Origin: 1-14-2-50-31-20 sp965370315
GTDB lineage: Bacteria > Bacteroidota > Ignavibacteria > Ignavibacteriales > Melioribacteraceae
DNA length: 44,599 nt
Direction of reading: 5' to 3'
NCBI GenBank assembly: GCA_965370315.1
Contig: CBDUTO010000018.1
Coordinates: 1-44,599, forward strand
The number at the start of each line of letters is the position of its first letter. Within the stretch, counting starts at the first letter, position 1. The notes beneath the pieces were generated by a model. That model ran no database searches. It was not told where the DNA came from and saw only the letters and a program-made list of their open reading frames with translations. This document shows positions 42,124 to 44,599 of this stretch, in pieces. The position numbers and the translations under genes were made by a program.

Positions 42124-43509
42124 TCATGAATCTTGAGTTATTGGAAGTGTGAAAACAAACTGACTTCCTTCGCCTAGCTCACTTTCAGCCCAAATATTTG
42201 TTCCATGTTTATCTATTAGCTCTTGACAAAGTATTAGTCCTAACCCTGTACCTTTTTCGTTATTTGTACCAAGTGTGGTATGATTAACATCAATTCTAAA
42301 AAGCTTATCTATATTTGCTGCTGACATCCCAATTCCAGAATCACAAACTGATATCTCCATTAAATCTTTTTTAATTTCTGATTTAATTTCTATAGTACCG
42401 CGTTGTGGTGTAAATTTAATAGCATTAGCCAATAAATTTCTAAGAACTGTTGCAACCATCTCTCTATCTCCATAGACAGTTGCATTTATATCAACATAAT
42501 TATGTAATGTAATTTCTTTTTTAAAAGAATTTGCTTTTAAGAGATTGACGAGTGAATCGGCTACTTGAAAGAAATTAAACTCTTTTGGATTATACTCCAT
42601 TCTTCCTTGTTTTGCTCTTGCCCATTCAAGTAATCCTTCTAATAACTCAAAAGTATTTTTTGAAATATCATAAAGACTATGTATTAATTCTTTTTTATCT
42701 TTCTCTTCAAACTCATCATAGTCCGTATCTAGCATCTCTGTGATACCTAGTAAACCCACAAATGGTGATTTAAGATCATGAGCAACAATTGAGAAGAATT
42801 TATCCTTACTTGCATTTGCTTCCCTTAAATTATTCTCAGATTCTTCGAGCTTTATATTTAGTTGGATCATTTCAAATGCATTTGCTTCGAGGGCATCTTC
42901 TTTTGCATGTAAATCTTCTATATATTTAGTCATTTCTTCAAGCTCTATATTGCTTTCGGTCTTTAGATATAAAGCTATAAGAGTAGAGTAAGAATTGTTA
43001 ATAAAAATATCGTGTAACACCGCATCATATAGATGCTCTTTGCCTTCAATGTTCACGCAACTACGTTCGGCTGTTAGCTGCTTCACAACTGAGTGAGAAT
43101 ACTTTTTGAGTTCATCTATTAAATTGTTGAGAGTCTTAACTTCAAGATGATTTTCTTTGAGTTTGTTTATCTTAAAGTTGTTTTCTGCAAAACTATTTGC
43201 ATGGGTAATACGGTTTGTTTTTTTATTAAAAAGAAATGCAGGAGAGGAAATTGAATTAAATAGTGTCGCAAAATTTGTTTCATTAAAACTTTCGTTTTTA
43301 GTTTTATTTTTTCGTTTAAATAAGATAATAATACTTGGTAGAGAGAAAACAATTCCTATAATCCATAAATATATATGTGTTATTATTACTCTATCAATTT
43401 CATCGGGGTTAATTGCGGTTTTATAATTCCATAGCATTGAAAGAAAAAACAGCAATGACCATAAAAGAAAAAATGTGGTTAGCAACATCCATTGTTTGTT
43501 CTTATTCAT
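42124..43509 (-). CDS. Membrane-bound PAS sensor histidine kinase
   Basis: 461 residues. Two N-terminal membrane helices (about 7-28 and 43-64) with a short external loop are followed by a poorly conserved PAS-like domain (about 75-180, LFNSISSPAFLFNKKTNRI), a coiled coil, the phosphoacceptor domain (AHDLKSPFVG, His244) and an HATPase domain (VLRNLLANAIKFTP, DSGIGM, GTGLGLIL). From the H-box to the end it closely matches the kinase at 38513: LLEGLLEWARAKQGRMEY against LLEGLLEWSRAKTGRMEF, and NHTTLGTNNEKGTG against HHTTLGTENESGTG. It starts 14 bp after the FecR-like gene, probably in one operon. No response regulator is adjacent. Confidence 0.92.
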   Translation of the reverse strand: MNKNKQWMLLTTFFLLWSLLFFLSMLWNYKTAINPDEIDRVIITHIYLWIIGIVFSLPSIIILFKRKNKTKNESFNETNFATLFNSISSPAFLFNKKTNRITHANSFAENNFKINKLKENHLEVKTLNNLIDELKKYSHSVVKQLTAERSCVNIEGKEHLYDAVLHDIFINNSYSTLIALYLKTESNIELEEMTKYIEDLHAKEDALEANAFEMIQLNIKLEESENNLREANASKDKFFSIVAHDLKSPFVGLLGITEMLDTDYDEFEEKDKKELIHSLYDISKNTFELLEGLLEWARAKQGRMEYNPKEFNFFQVADSLVNLLKANSFKKEITLHNYVDINATVYGDREMVATVLRNLLANAIKFTPQRGTIEIKSEIKKDLMEISVCDSGIGMSAANIDKLFRIDVNHTTLGTNNEKGTGLGLILCQELIDKHGTNIWAESELGEGSQFVFTLPITQDS

Positions 43510-43523
43510 ATCTCTTTATTTAA

Positions 43524-44599
43524 TTAAAAGGAATTCTCTACTAGAAAGTTTTTAAAAAACTCTATTTCATTTTTTTCTAAATCCACTAATTTATTCCATA
43601 CAAAAAGTGTTTTAAGTGGAAAGAATGTATTCAATTTATCTAGCAATAATTTTCTGCTTGGTTTATCGCTTATTAAAATTAAATTATAAAGTGTTAAGTA
43701 GTCTTTCTTTGAAGAACTTTTAATAATATTTAATATCGCTAGTTTGTCTACATTTTGTGGATTCACAGATTTAATCAGTTTTATAAACTTATGAGTTGCA
43801 TTTTTTCGAAACGGTATTAAATGTTTATTATTATTCGTTTTTATAAATTGATAATTTTTAACTAAGCAATATGTAACTTTGTCTAATTGAACTTCTGAAA
43901 ATCCACTCTCTACATTTACCTCTAATCCATTTTCCTTGGAAAAACTAATGTCTAATTTACCTCTATTAGATATAATTCCCACATCATTAACCTTTATTTT
44001 AATAAGTCGCTTTTCAAAAGATTTAGTCTTTTTATTAATTATTGATATGTCCCCAGCTAAAAGTGAAAATTTTGTAAAATCACTTTCCAGTTCGTCAAGG
44101 ATTAAATTACTGTTTGCTTGAATAATTATACTTGAAGAATTATTGTTTTCTATTTCTACAATTGAATTTCTTTTTGTGAAAATATTTGTGTTTTCACTTA
44201 ATTCAGAATCGCGACTTAAATTTTCCCCAATCTTAAAACTCCCCTCTGCTTTTTGGGGAAGCCAAACATTTTTCCCACTATTCAATAGAAAATAAGCTAA
44301 TAATACAATACCAATAAATCCAAGAAAATATGGAAGGCGAGACCTTGTTTTTTTAGTTGGAGTAATTACAGTTAAGACCTCTTTAATATCCGACATAGTC
44401 GTTTTGGGTTTTATAAAAGCCTTTTCAAATAAAACGTCTTTGGATTTTGCAGAAACACTTCTATAACTATTGCTAAATGCGGCTAAATCCTTCTTTGTTT
44501 TCTGATTGGCTGATTCTCTTAACAAATAATCTTTAAGATAAACTACAATTTCATCATCAGGTGTTATTTTGTTGAAAATACCATCTAAAAGGTCTTTAC
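43524..44599 (-). CDS. FecR-like single-span protein (partial at right edge)
   Basis: The frame is open to the right edge, so the true start lies outside; the first in-window start-like codon is TTG at 44523-44525. The N-terminal cytosolic part is polar and helical (KDLLDGIFNKITPDDEIVVY before the TTG), then a membrane helix (about residues 64-84 from the TTG, LPYFLGFIGIVLLAYFLLNS) and a periplasmic, mostly beta region with SSSIIIQANSNLILDEL and FTKFSLLAGDISI, reminiscent of FecR proteins that relay outer-membrane signals to an ECF sigma factor. Residues at the end are helical. The link with FecR rests on layout and the 'LLAGDI' strand. It precedes a kinase gene by 14 bp. An unrelated anti-sigma type is possible. 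Confidence 0.6.
   Translation of the reverse strand, partial: KDLLDGIFNKITPDDEIVVYLKDYLLRESANQKTKKDLAAFSNSYRSVSAKSKDVLFEKAFIKPKTTMSDIKEVLTVITPTKKTRSRLPYFLGFIGIVLLAYFLLNSGKNVWLPQKAEGSFKIGENLSRDSELSENTNIFTKRNSIVEIENNNSSSIIIQANSNLILDELESDFTKFSLLAGDISIINKKTKSFEKRLIKIKVNDVGIISNRGKLDISFSKENGLEVNVESGFSEVQLDKVTYCLVKNYQFIKTNNNKHLIPFRKNATHKFIKLIKSVNPQNVDKLAILNIIKSSSKKDYLTLYNLILISDKPSRKLLLDKLNTFFPLKTLFVWNKLVDLEKNEIEFFKNFLVENSF

Noticed and set aside
1..44599. Prophage, insertion sequence, integron or tRNA-linked island
   Set aside because: No transposase, integrase, phage structural gene, tRNA or convincing target-site duplication was found; the only mobile-looking items are short palindromes and the DUF423 duplication.

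Overview
The window is AT-rich, protein-dense bacterial chromosome with no rRNA or tRNA gene that I can see. A type IX secretion (T9SS) C-terminal sorting domain of the 'NYPNPFNPTT' type, TonB/CarboxypepD-reg outer-membrane genes, multi-PAS kinases and frequent AGGAG-like ribosome binding sites suggest the Ignavibacteriota/Chlorobiota side of the Bacteroidota-Chlorobi (FCB) group. That placement is inferred from gene content, not from a marker gene.

Layout. 1-6.0 kb (+): a PAS/PocR histidine kinase broken by a one-base frameshift, translationally coupled to a receiver + seven-PAS + histidine kinase hybrid. 6.4-9.5 kb (-): a large T9SS-secreted beta-helix/fibronectin-like surface protein. 10.2-12.4 kb (-): egtB-egtD, the hercynine/ergothioneine core. 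12.6-16.5 kb (+): a sodium:solute symporter, a divergent GroES-like protein and an M2-type zinc peptidase. 16.7-23.0 kb (+): a three-component heavy-metal RND efflux system with a small exported protein on each side. 23.1-23.9 kb (-): an alpha/beta hydrolase.

24.1-38.4 kb (+) is the most interesting part. It holds a TetR regulator, a 12-helix membrane protein with a haem-copper-oxidase-like histidine layout, a formylglycine-generating-enzyme-like lipoprotein, a CtaB/CyoE-type haem O synthase, two paralogous 6-7-helix membrane proteins (28.2 and 37.8 kb), an unrecognised 8-helix membrane protein, a FadL/TodX-type outer-membrane channel, an exported FmdE-domain protein, a small membrane protein and a porin-like beta-barrel. 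A TetR-type operator motif (TAAGT-N4-ATTCACT) occurs both before the regulator and before the 8-helix protein gene, which ties the cluster together. My working hypothesis is an undescribed, TetR-controlled haem-dependent membrane oxidoreductase module whose substrate may be hydrophobic. No canonical oxidase subunit II, cytochrome c or nitric oxide reductase partner is present. A DUF423 gene, a His-rich small protein and a TonB-dependent receptor lie inside this stretch; the receptor module is flanked by a complete DUF423 gene and a decayed copy of its 3' end, so it may be a later insertion.

38.5-44.6 kb (-): a haem-binding (Tll0287-like) five-PAS histidine kinase, a second kinase with a nearly duplicated catalytic core, and a FecR-like single-span protein that runs off the right edge. 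Gene groups are mostly separated by hairpins that I read as intrinsic terminators, and several REP/MITE-like palindromes lie between them.
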